Source of the DNA: Pseudomonadota bacterium
GTDB taxonomy: Bacteria > Pseudomonadota > Gammaproteobacteria > Burkholderiales > Burkholderiaceae_B
Assembly: GCA_023389155.1 (NCBI GenBank)
Contig: JAEWEV010000018.1
Location: 1-64,000, forward strand
DNA length: 64,000 nucleotides
Reading direction: 5' to 3'
Shown here: positions 57,314 through 64,000 of the stretch, one piece after another
Position numbering within the stretch: the first letter of the stretch is position 1
Layout of the letters: each line of letters starts with the position of its first letter
Notes under the pieces: model-generated
The model's database searches: none
Seen by the model: only the letters and a program-made list of their open reading frames with translations
What the model was told of the DNA's origin: nothing
Translations under genes and position numbers: made by a program

Positions 57314-58654
57314 CTATTTCAGCTTTTTGAACATTGCACGCAACGTGTTTAACAGGCTGCCCACGACAGGTAACTGATAAAGATGGTTGTAGCTATTCCA
57401 CAGCCGGTACCCTCGCGAGTGAATAAAGGCGTTTTCCCGCGCACTCTGCTCATGTAATATCTGCTCATGTTCGGCCTGCATTGTTTGTTCACGACGTTGC
57501 GTCTGCGTTTTGAACAGGTCGAATTCTGATCGCGTCCTATCCAGTTCCTCGGCTAGCACCGATATCTCGTTCTGCAGTTTCGAAAGATCATCTTCAGGGG
57601 ACGACGAATTCCGAAGATTGTCCAAATAGCGGGTGTATTGAAGATTACGCTCACGCGTCAACTGCAATTCATCGTTGACGTTCTGATAGGCCCGTTCATA
57701 TGCATCGAGCTTTTTTCGCATTACATCCACGTCATCGTCATCTTCTGCCGGCGTCATGTCTGACGCCATGGGAACAGGGCTGCTAACATCAGTTTCACTG
57801 GAAAACCGAATATTGGGAAACGAACACAGCGAATAATCGAAGACCGCCTGATTTTTGAAGTAACGGCTGGGGTACATGACAACATCGCAGCCAAGCAGCG
57901 TCGCCAGAATGCTCATATGCAATCGATCCGTACGCACCGTTTTGATCTGTGATAACAGCTGCACAACAGGTCGCAGTTTTCGAATACAGTCTTGTCTGTC
58001 ATACCACGCCATCACGTTCCACAAAAGGGATAAATCGTAATTACGTTTGCGATAGCCTGAAATATTCGACTCTTCGTCCTCACGAAACATATTCAATACG
58101 CCGTCGCTGCTGCTCGAAGCATTGATGTCCGGACCATCCCCGAATACGGCGAAATCGGTCGCGAAAGCCAGATCATGCATCATATGAACCCGTCCGTGCA
58201 TCCCGCTATACCCGTCAAGACGTTCAAAGGTATTGCGCTCCCTGGCAAAGACGGTAATTTGTTCTGCATATTTCTCGAAAAAATGCTGGAACCCCAAAAC
58301 CGTGCTCGGCAGAATAAGTACCTGACCGCCCGCGTCGAGAAAAGGCTTCAATATCGTGGCGTAATGATCCCACAACCCGTCAAACCATCCGCCCCCACCC
58401 CCAACAATGGCATATCCGGAGGGCGGCAATACACCTTCCTTTAAGGAATCATGAATGCGCGGGTTAATGCCGGTCTCGCGAAAAAGATCCAGCGTACCCA
58501 AGCCAATCAGGCCGTCTCCAAAATTTCCGGCACAAGGTACATATACCGCATCTTTTTCGGCGAACATTCGCAAGTGTTCTGCCAAAGTCGCATTCGACAA
58601 AATTTCAGCGCGCAAGTCATGACGTAGTTTAGAAATGCTTTCTGGATCAGACAT
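57314..58654 (-). CDS. Polysaccharide pyruvyl transferase family protein with coiled coil
   Basis: A 446-residue protein. Residues ~25-310 match the polysaccharide pyruvyl transferase family (PssM/WcaK type): AGNFGDGLIGLGTLDLF (about 41-57), VGGGGGWFDGLWDHY (about 82-96) and KTVRTDRLHMSILATLLG (about 252-269, with the conserved D-R-L-H). These enzymes add ketal pyruvate from phosphoenolpyruvate, though some members do other reactions. Residues ~330-410 form a charged coiled coil, an unusual addition, and the tail holds SRGYRLWNSYNHLYQ. Start at 58654 with AGGA upstream. Last gene of a three-gene run with the GT2 and initiating transferase. Confidence 0.78.
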   Translation of the reverse strand: MSDPESISKLRHDLRAEILSNATLAEHLRMFAEKDAVYVPCAGNFGDGLIGLGTLDLFRETGINPRIHDSLKEGVLPPSGYAIVGGGGGWFDGLWDHYATILKPFLDAGGQVLILPSTVLGFQHFFEKYAEQITVFARERNTFERLDGYSGMHGRVHMMHDLAFATDFAVFGDGPDINASSSSDGVLNMFREDEESNISGYRKRNYDLSLLWNVMAWYDRQDCIRKLRPVVQLLSQIKTVRTDRLHMSILATLLGCDVVMYPSRYFKNQAVFDYSLCSFPNIRFSSETDVSSPVPMASDMTPAEDDDDVDVMRKKLDAYERAYQNVNDELQLTRERNLQYTRYLDNLRNSSSPEDDLSKLQNEISVLAEELDRTRSEFDLFKTQTQRREQTMQAEHEQILHEQSARENAFIHSRGYRLWNSYNHLYQLPVVGSLLNTLRAMFKKLK

Positions 58655-58803
58655 AATCCTGTTCCCGTGAAAATATTGGACCACCAAAAGAAGCACTCTG
58701 TACTTGCGATATGTTGTGTTGCACATGCATATTGCAACTGTGTTATCAGAGCCGCTTCCAGCGCATCGCACAAAACGCTTTTGCTGGTGCCCAGTGCGGG
58801 GCT

Positions 58804-60306
58804 TTACTCGCCAGATTCTATCACACCTGGCATAAGCAGATCGCAGTGGTCTGGCCGCAACTCCAGGCGCGCTTCAAGAAATTCAAGGGTCTGCGGATTA
58901 TCAAGAATAATGGAATTGAGGGTGTCGGAAAACTCAGAAAGAAAATTGAACGCATCACCATCCGCTAACGGATCCTGCTCCAAGAAGAGATTTCTGAAAT
59001 AATAAAACACAGAGCGATTCTTCAGGGCAGCACTGTACCGACGGAAGAGCCCGAATGTCAGGCGTCCCGTATCCAGATGCAGCCATGCCTCGGATCCCAC
59101 GGTCTGAATCAGGCGCAGCGCCAGCATATCGTAATCGGCGATCTGCCATCTCTGACTGATACCGTGCAGATCAGCGACCGTAATCTGATCCTGCTGCATC
59201 AGATCCTCATCCAGTATCTGTGATGTGCCAAGAACAACAAGAATTTTCCGTTCGGGGTGTGCCGCAGTTTTTCTGCGAATAACATCAAGCAACCGCTGTC
59301 CTGCCATACTGGGGCCCGCGTACGAGATCACAAACACATCAGTGAACGTCTTGCCTTGAATGAGCTCAACACATTCATAGTAGGCGCAGCCGGGGGAGAC
59401 CGGAGTTGTCATTGCGTATCCAACCGGAGTGTGTGATATCTGGGCAAGGTTAATGGCCGGGTCAATCTGGCTCGCCGCATCTACCAGTTCACAAATCAGG
59501 GCGGAGCTGAGCAGATCGTTGATACCCGGCATGCCGTGAGGGACGCCAGCCTCGGGTAATTCGGTCATGTTCCGATAAGGTTCGGAGCAATATTTCTCGT
59601 AAAGATCGGCGGCAAATAACTGCGAATAACGCATGATGTAATCACGCGACCGATCCATAATGCTGTTTGCACGCTGTCGATAAAAAAGAATGGTGTCGCT
59701 CGCAATGTGAAAACGGCACCCGTTGGCGATCGCCTCACAGTTGAAATGCCAATCCTCGAATGCAGTCACCGCGTCGGGCGAATCCTGGTAAGGGATCCGT
59801 TCGAAAATCGTCCGATGAGCCAGCACCCGGGAAGAAAATGGATTCCCCCCAAACAGTGCTAATGGGCTGATATCTTCACTGCCGGAATAGACACGCCAGT
59901 AAGACGTGTCTCCAAAGGAATACGTATGCTGGGCACAGACGATTGCGTCAGCACCTGCTGCACTTGCCGTTTCCAACATCCCGTAAAGGAAATTGTACGA
60001 CACCAGATCATCGGCATCTGCGGTCGCAATGTAGTCACCCGAGGCGGCTGCAATTCCGTCATTGCGTGACAGTCCAAGCGAACGATTGCTGACTTCAAGG
60101 ACACGGAACTGCGCATATTCGACAAACGGATACGTCGCTATCCAATTGCGCACGGTGTCAGGAGCATTATCAAGCACGACAACAAGTTCGACCTTTATTC
60201 CTTGGGCATTCGCATAGGAAGCCGCCTGGCGCAACGAAGCGAACGTACGTTTAAGAAACGGCGTTTCGTCATGAAGATTCAGAATGACTGATAAATCAAT
60301 TTTCAT
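58804..60306 (-). CDS. Large glycosyltransferase family 2 protein
   Basis: A 500-residue protein. The N-terminal ~250 residues are a GT-A domain: IDLSVILNLHDETPFLKRTF, LVVVLDNAPDTV, SLGLSRNDGIAAASGDYIATADADD (DxD-like ADADD at about 93-97), and an aspartate in FEDWHFNCEA. The C-terminal half (about 270-500) has a GT-B-like or unknown fold with SYAGPSMAGQRLLDVI and may be a second domain. Not recognised further. Start at 60306 (MKIDLSVIL), where GT2 proteins begin. It is 90 bp from the initiating transferase and 149 bp from the pyruvyl-transferase gene. Confidence 0.82.
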   Translation of the reverse strand: MKIDLSVILNLHDETPFLKRTFASLRQAASYANAQGIKVELVVVLDNAPDTVRNWIATYPFVEYAQFRVLEVSNRSLGLSRNDGIAAASGDYIATADADDLVSYNFLYGMLETASAAGADAIVCAQHTYSFGDTSYWRVYSGSEDISPLALFGGNPFSSRVLAHRTIFERIPYQDSPDAVTAFEDWHFNCEAIANGCRFHIASDTILFYRQRANSIMDRSRDYIMRYSQLFAADLYEKYCSEPYRNMTELPEAGVPHGMPGINDLLSSALICELVDAASQIDPAINLAQISHTPVGYAMTTPVSPGCAYYECVELIQGKTFTDVFVISYAGPSMAGQRLLDVIRRKTAAHPERKILVVLGTSQILDEDLMQQDQITVADLHGISQRWQIADYDMLALRLIQTVGSEAWLHLDTGRLTFGLFRRYSAALKNRSVFYYFRNLFLEQDPLADGDAFNFLSEFSDTLNSIILDNPQTLEFLEARLELRPDHCDLLMPGVIESGE

Positions 60307-60396
60307 CGTTGGACAGTGGGAGACAGATGGAAACCGTAATTTGCACTGAGGTATTGACACACTCAGATGATACTGTAGTTCGCACCCTTGCTTCTA

Positions 60397-61671
60397 CTAG
60401 CGCGCGCCAAACCCTGTCAGTACCGTTTTGACAGTCAGAAAGATAATATAAATATCCAGCGCGAACGATGCATTCTTGATGTAATAAAAATCGTGTTCTA
60501 TCTTTATCTGCGTTTCATCGACATCTGCTGCATAGCCCGAACGCACCTGCGCCCAGCCGGTAATGCCGGGCTTGAGGACATGACGGTAGCTGTAGAACGG
60601 GATGAGTTCGTCAAACTGCTCGACAAAGCTGGGCTGTTCGGGCCGAGGGCCGATCAGACTCATTTCCCCCCTGATCACGTTGATGTATTGTGGCAGTTCA
60701 TCAATCCGCAGCATCCGGATAACACGCCCGACTCGCGTGATCCGTCCATCCTCTTCCTGGGCAAAGGCTTCTTTGTCATCACCCGACCAGCACATGCTAC
60801 GGAATTTGTAGACAGTGAAGGGACGGTTTCCACGTCCAATCCGGGTTTGTGTGTAAAGAATGGGGCCGGGGCTATCGAGCCGGATACAGACCGCTGTGAT
60901 GACACACACGATCAAAACAAGAGGCAGCGTGAGCAGAACGATCACGACATCAAACAGGAATTTGAGCCGCTCATAATTCCGACTTGGCAACAGCGAACCG
61001 ATATCATTCTCGGACATTTTGCGAATAGAGACACGACCAGTCAGGGACTCCAGAAGATGCTTGGCGTTATAGACTGCAATACCCTTTAATACGCAGCGTG
61101 TGAGAAAGCGCTCCCAGGTACCGTCAATGGCGTCGAAATCAGCCACCACCCCGTCATACCGAATTTCCTGGAGATCAGGCGCTTTCAGGATGCGCGTGTC
61201 AATGTATGGGATATTGGTCAGCTCAACCGCACGCCCCATGTCAATGATGGCCAGCTTCACCCTTTTCAGGTGTTGCAGTACCAGAAATTCAATATGCAGC
61301 CAGAACAGGGCCACAAGACCACTGGCAAACAGCAGATACCGTGAGACCTCCAGGCGGAATAGCAGCACGATCAACGACAGAATCAAATAGATGGCCAGTA
61401 CCTGCGGGGCCACGAGCGCCGCATTGCGTCCGCCGGGATAGCGCGTCAGCAGCCGAAAGACAGCCACATTGGATAGGACCAGGGCAAGGGTAGTGACGAC
61501 AGCTGCCGTGATCTGGCCCCTGTCGGGATACCACAGGGCGCGTGGCCCCCACATGAGCACATACGGCAGCGCCACGCACAGACACCAGCCAATAACGATC
61601 GAAAACACCCGCGAGAACAGGAGCTGCTCAAAAAATCGGTCGAACCGGCGCGCAGGAATTAGTTCAGTCAC
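60397..61671 (-). CDS. Initiating sugar-phosphate transferase (polyprenyl glycosylphosphotransferase)
   Basis: A 424-residue inner-membrane enzyme of the WbaP/WcaJ type that transfers a sugar 1-phosphate to undecaprenyl phosphate and so starts glycan synthesis. N-terminal membrane helices (about 20-125), a soluble middle domain (about 140-235), one membrane segment (FDVVIVLLTLPLVLIVCVI, about 238-256), then the catalytic domain: PGPILYTQTRIGRGNRPFTV, YKFRSM, IDELPQ, MSLIGPRPE and KPGITGWAQV. The start is GTG with no strong ribosome binding site. A perfect 19-bp palindrome lies 20 nt upstream. Confidence 0.92.
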   Translation of the reverse strand: MTELIPARRFDRFFEQLLFSRVFSIVIGWCLCVALPYVLMWGPRALWYPDRGQITAAVVTTLALVLSNVAVFRLLTRYPGGRNAALVAPQVLAIYLILSLIVLLFRLEVSRYLLFASGLVALFWLHIEFLVLQHLKRVKLAIIDMGRAVELTNIPYIDTRILKAPDLQEIRYDGVVADFDAIDGTWERFLTRCVLKGIAVYNAKHLLESLTGRVSIRKMSENDIGSLLPSRNYERLKFLFDVVIVLLTLPLVLIVCVITAVCIRLDSPGPILYTQTRIGRGNRPFTVYKFRSMCWSGDDKEAFAQEEDGRITRVGRVIRMLRIDELPQYINVIRGEMSLIGPRPEQPSFVEQFDELIPFYSYRHVLKPGITGWAQVRSGYAADVDETQIKIEHDFYYIKNASFALDIYIIFLTVKTVLTGFGAR

Positions 61672-61690
61672 GTTTCAGAGTCGGGTCGCA

Positions 61691-61709
61691 TAATACATGA
61701 CATGTATTA
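61691..61709. promoter_or_regulatory. Perfect 19-bp palindrome upstream of the initiating transferase
   Basis: TAATACATG (61691-61699), A (61700), CATGTATTA (61701-61709). It ends 20 nt before the GTG start of the glycosylphosphotransferase gene. Size and symmetry suit a dimeric repressor operator overlapping the transcription start. Confidence 0.5.
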
Positions 61710-61759
61710 CACTACGGATCAGGAAATAAAGCAGCTAGTTTACCGCTTTCCGGGCACTT

Positions 61760-61791
61760 ATAATATTTGAAAAAAATCAATTTTTTGAAAA
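61760..61791. promoter_or_regulatory. AT-rich symmetric tract in the pgi divergent region
   Basis: A 7-2-7 symmetric tract (AAAAAAT, CA, ATTTTTT) with flanking A/T runs. A-tracts of this kind bend DNA and can act as UP elements or H-NS-type sites. It lies between the divergent initiating transferase and pgi. Confidence 0.35.
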
Positions 61792-61868
61792 TCCCCCTTT
61801 GCTTGCGGCAATCCCGTTACAGGCCATTTCTGCCGGAAAGAGGAAGCATTCTCATTTATGTCTTACGT

Positions 61869-61874
61869 TATACT
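61869..61874 (+). promoter_or_regulatory. -10 element of pgi
   Basis: TATACT; predicted start near 61881, 47 nt before the pgi TTG. A 10-bp palindrome GCGACGTCGC (61882-61891) lies at the predicted transcript start. No good -35. Confidence 0.35.
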
Positions 61875-61927
61875 TGGGAGCGCGACGTCGCTTGTTTTAA
61901 CCCTGAACTGTTTTTGGCAGGAACAAC

Positions 61928-63499
61928 TTGAAAACTGAACCGCAATTGCAGAAACCTCTAACTGCGCTGTCGCAATGGCAAGATTACGTCAACGCTATCA
62001 ACAAAGCCGCACGCGTGGCGCCAACGCCTCGAATCGTGGAAGCGGCGGGCATGCATATCGACCTGACAGCGCAAACCTATAGCCCTGCCGTGCAGCAAAC
62101 TGCAAGCGCGCTGCTGCAGGCACGTCATTTTTCAGAAGCCCGCCAGGCACTGTTTGACGGAAAGCCAGTCAACACCACTGAAAACCGTGCGGCCTGGCAT
62201 ACCGAGCTGCGTGCGCCCCGCCCCAGCGAAGAGGTAGCCGAGGAACGCAAGCGGGCACTGGAGTTTGTCAGGCGCAGTGACAGCGAACGGCGCTGGCGCA
62301 ATATTGTCCATATCGGCATCGGCGGCAGCGACTGGGGCGTCAGACTGGTAGTCAGCGCCTTTGGCTATGCCGGCATGTGGCGAAACATCCGTTTCGTGGC
62401 CAATATCGATGGCCATGCGGTAGAAGGTGGCCTTGCGGGTCTGGATCCTCGCGAAACGCTGATCGTCGTGGCCAGTAAATCCTTCCGGACAGCGGAAACG
62501 CTGGAAAATGCAAAGCGGGCCATCGAATGGATGCAGGCCGCAGGCATTGCACATCCTATGAATCAGGTCATCGCCGTGACCGCCAATGCGGATGCCGCCC
62601 AGGCCTGGGGGCTGCAGCAAAGCCAGATCTTCCGGTTCTGGGATTGGGTTGGGGGCCGTTTCTCGATCTGGTCGGCAGTGGGTGTGGCGGCGGGACTGGC
62701 TGTCGGACCTGACGTGGTAGCCGGCCTGCAAAGCGGCGCCAAAGCCATGGATGACCATTTTCTGACGGCGCCAATTGAACAGAACGCACCGGTACAACTG
62801 GCCATGGCGGGCATTGCCAATCGAAGCATTCTGGATTATGGATCGTTGAACATTTCCGCCTACGATTCGCGGCTGGCTAACCTGATTCCCTATATCCAGC
62901 AACTGGAGATGGAGTCCCTGGGCAAGTCGGTTGACATCAACGGCGAGCCCATTACCGTCCCCACCGGGCCTGCCGTCTGGGGCATGCCGGGCACAGATGC
63001 GCAACACACCTTTTTCCAGTGGCTGCACCAGGGCAGCGACGGCGCACCGGTTGATTTCATTGCCTGTCAGCATGAGGATCATGCCTGGAAGGAACACCAT
63101 ATCCAGTTGCTTGCCCACTGTCTTGCGCAGCGCGAGGCGCTCATGAACGGCAAGACCTATGAACAGGCAGTGCAGGAAAGCGTTGACGCAGGCATGTCCC
63201 TGGCCGATGCCCGCAAGCTGGCCAGGCACAAAGTGCATCCCGGCGGCCGTCCGTCGAATCTGATCATGATGCCAAGCCTGACGCCCTTCTCGCTGGGTGC
63301 CCTGCTGGCCATGTATGAACACAAGGTGTTCGTACAGGGACTGGTATGGGGGCTGAACCCGTTTGACCAATGGGGCGTAGAATACGGCAAGGTGCTCGCC
63401 ACCGACATCACGGCCGAGCTCAAGGGCGCCGCGCCGCTCGCACCCCACGACGCCTCGACGCGTTACTGGATTGAACGCATCCGTTCTCAGCTGGAATGA
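61928..63499 (+). CDS. pgi: Glucose-6-phosphate isomerase
   Basis: A 523-residue enzyme interconverting glucose 6-phosphate and fructose 6-phosphate, which also feeds nucleotide-sugar supply. Motifs: VHIGIGGSDWGVRLV (about 128-142), ASKSFRTAETLENA (phosphate loop, about 181-194), the signature FSIWSAVGVAAGLAVG (about 246-261), the catalytic Glu/His region QLEMESLGKSVD and KVHPGGRPSN. Slightly shorter than the usual ~550. The start codon is TTG, supported by GCAGGAA 5-8 nt upstream; the next in-frame ATG is 42 codons inside. Its stop overlaps the ATG of the next glycosyltransferase gene (ATGA). Confidence 0.95.
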   Translation: MKTEPQLQKPLTALSQWQDYVNAINKAARVAPTPRIVEAAGMHIDLTAQTYSPAVQQTASALLQARHFSEARQALFDGKPVNTTENRAAWHTELRAPRPSEEVAEERKRALEFVRRSDSERRWRNIVHIGIGGSDWGVRLVVSAFGYAGMWRNIRFVANIDGHAVEGGLAGLDPRETLIVVASKSFRTAETLENAKRAIEWMQAAGIAHPMNQVIAVTANADAAQAWGLQQSQIFRFWDWVGGRFSIWSAVGVAAGLAVGPDVVAGLQSGAKAMDDHFLTAPIEQNAPVQLAMAGIANRSILDYGSLNISAYDSRLANLIPYIQQLEMESLGKSVDINGEPITVPTGPAVWGMPGTDAQHTFFQWLHQGSDGAPVDFIACQHEDHAWKEHHIQLLAHCLAQREALMNGKTYEQAVQESVDAGMSLADARKLARHKVHPGGRPSNLIMMPSLTPFSLGALLAMYEHKVFVQGLVWGLNPFDQWGVEYGKVLATDITAELKGAAPLAPHDASTRYWIERIRSQLE

Positions 63500-64000
63500 A
63501 GATCCTTTTTACCAACTTCCACAAGCGCAATGGCGGCGGGCACGTCACCTATATTCTGAATCTGCTTGGCCAGTACAGTGAGGACGAGTGCTGGGTAGCC
63601 ACGCCCGGCACAAGCCGACTTTATCGTTATGCCAGTGAACTGGACGGCGTGATCGTAAAAGATCAGTATTTTCACTCCCGCATCGGTAAACTGCTGCCAG
63701 AGGTCCGCCAGCTTCGTCAGCTAATTCGCGAACAGCAGTTCGATATTATCCATGTCAACGCGTCTGCCGACCACCGGCATGTGATGCTCGCCTGTCTGGG
63801 GCTTCCCCGCAAGCAACGCCCCCGGATTGTCTTTACCAAGCACAACGATCATCCGGTCAGCACTATCGGTCACAAACTGCGGGCCAGACTGGGCACCGAC
63901 GCAGTCATTGCCGTCAGCCATTACGTGGCGGGACTGTTTGCAGGAAGCGCCTACGACGCCTTCCCCGTTCATGTCATTCATCATGGAATAGACGTGCAGC
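63496..64000 (+). CDS. Glycosyltransferase family 4 (N-terminal part)
   Basis: The gene starts at the ATG overlapping the pgi stop and runs off the right edge after 168 codons. The N-terminal GT-B domain is recognisable: MKILFTNFHKRNGGGHVTYI (Gly-rich acceptor loop), FDIIHVNASADHRHVMLACL, FTKHNDHP and DAVIAVSHYVAG, then HVIHHGIDV, the usual position of the GT4 inter-domain N/H-G-I-D motif. The donor motif lies beyond the window. Coupled to pgi translation; probably a lipopolysaccharide or exopolysaccharide sugar transferase. Confidence 0.88.
   Translation, partial: MKILFTNFHKRNGGGHVTYILNLLGQYSEDECWVATPGTSRLYRYASELDGVIVKDQYFHSRIGKLLPEVRQLRQLIREQQFDIIHVNASADHRHVMLACLGLPRKQRPRIVFTKHNDHPVSTIGHKLRARLGTDAVIAVSHYVAGLFAGSAYDAFPVHVIHHGIDVQ

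Noticed and set aside
62132..63448. A 438-codon minus-strand open frame opposite pgi
   Set aside because: Pgi motifs on the plus strand are unambiguous. The antisense translation has no recognisable motif.
1..64000. Phage, insertion sequence, integrase or CRISPR in the window
   Set aside because: No transposase, integrase, phage structural gene or regular repeat array was seen, even around the gtr-type cassette.

Overview
The window looks like chromosomal DNA of a betaproteobacterium of the Alcaligenaceae (Bordetella/Achromobacter/Advenella type; an Advenella-like genus is my best guess, not proven). The grounds are moderate GC (mid-50s percent by eye), the gene order rsmB-DUF4390-ntrY-ntrX-trkA-trkH, an NtrX-like regulator without an AAA+ domain, and large Liv-type transporters tied to acyl-CoA ligases. 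I see no rRNA, tRNA, CRISPR array, phage or insertion sequence.

Layout. 1-1834: start of the atp operon on the minus strand (atpI-atpB-atpE, cut by the window edge), with a recognisable promoter and two intercistronic hairpins. 1852-14666: housekeeping genes: an enoyl-CoA hydratase, an M61 peptidase, a MoeB/ThiF-type E1 enzyme, CtpA, an EnvC-like amidase activator, GpmA, then a YibN-like rhodanese, GrxC, SecB and GpsA, followed by a BioC-like methyltransferase, ComF and TrmL. The stretch envC-gpm-yibN-grxC-secB-gpsA keeps the order and divergent orientation known from E. coli, but a cofactor-dependent mutase (gpmA) sits where E. coli has gpmM. 14755-22815: minus-strand operon rsmB-DUF4390-ntrY-ntrX-trkA-trkH (rRNA methylation, a two-component system, potassium uptake). 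23165-32287: rimO, a HAD phosphatase, fmt, a cation efflux protein, an unknown membrane protein, HMG-CoA lyase, an FMN reductase, dprA, def and a lipoate ligase family protein. def and fmt, usually neighbours, are split here and lie on opposite strands.

32496-41766: one catabolic unit. A seven-gene minus-strand operon (long-chain acyl-CoA ligase, LivG, LivH, LivM, LivK, LivF, PaaK-like ligase) faces a divergent Crp/Fnr-type regulator. It would import a carboxylic or aromatic acid and activate it as a CoA thioester; the substrate is unknown. The PaaK-like protein has an abnormal nucleotide-binding loop.

41911-64000: after yggS comes a surface-polysaccharide region: a GT9 (heptosyltransferase-like) enzyme, an O-antigen ligase, an acyltransferase with an SGNH domain, a tandem-domain glycosyltransferase, an ABC-2 polysaccharide exporter (Wzm/Wzt), a GtrB-GtrA-GT-C cassette, two GT2 enzymes, a pyruvyl-transferase-family protein with a coiled coil, an initiating sugar-phosphate transferase, phosphoglucose isomerase and the start of a GT4 enzyme. 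tesB and a transglutaminase-family gene interrupt it. Read together, these genes would start a glycan on undecaprenyl phosphate, elongate it in the cytoplasm, export it by the ABC transporter, ligate it to lipid A-core, and decorate it (side-branch sugar by the Gtr cassette, acyl groups by the acyltransferase). Several perfect dyads sit in the promoter regions of this block. This region and the PaaK/Liv operon hold the most interesting material.
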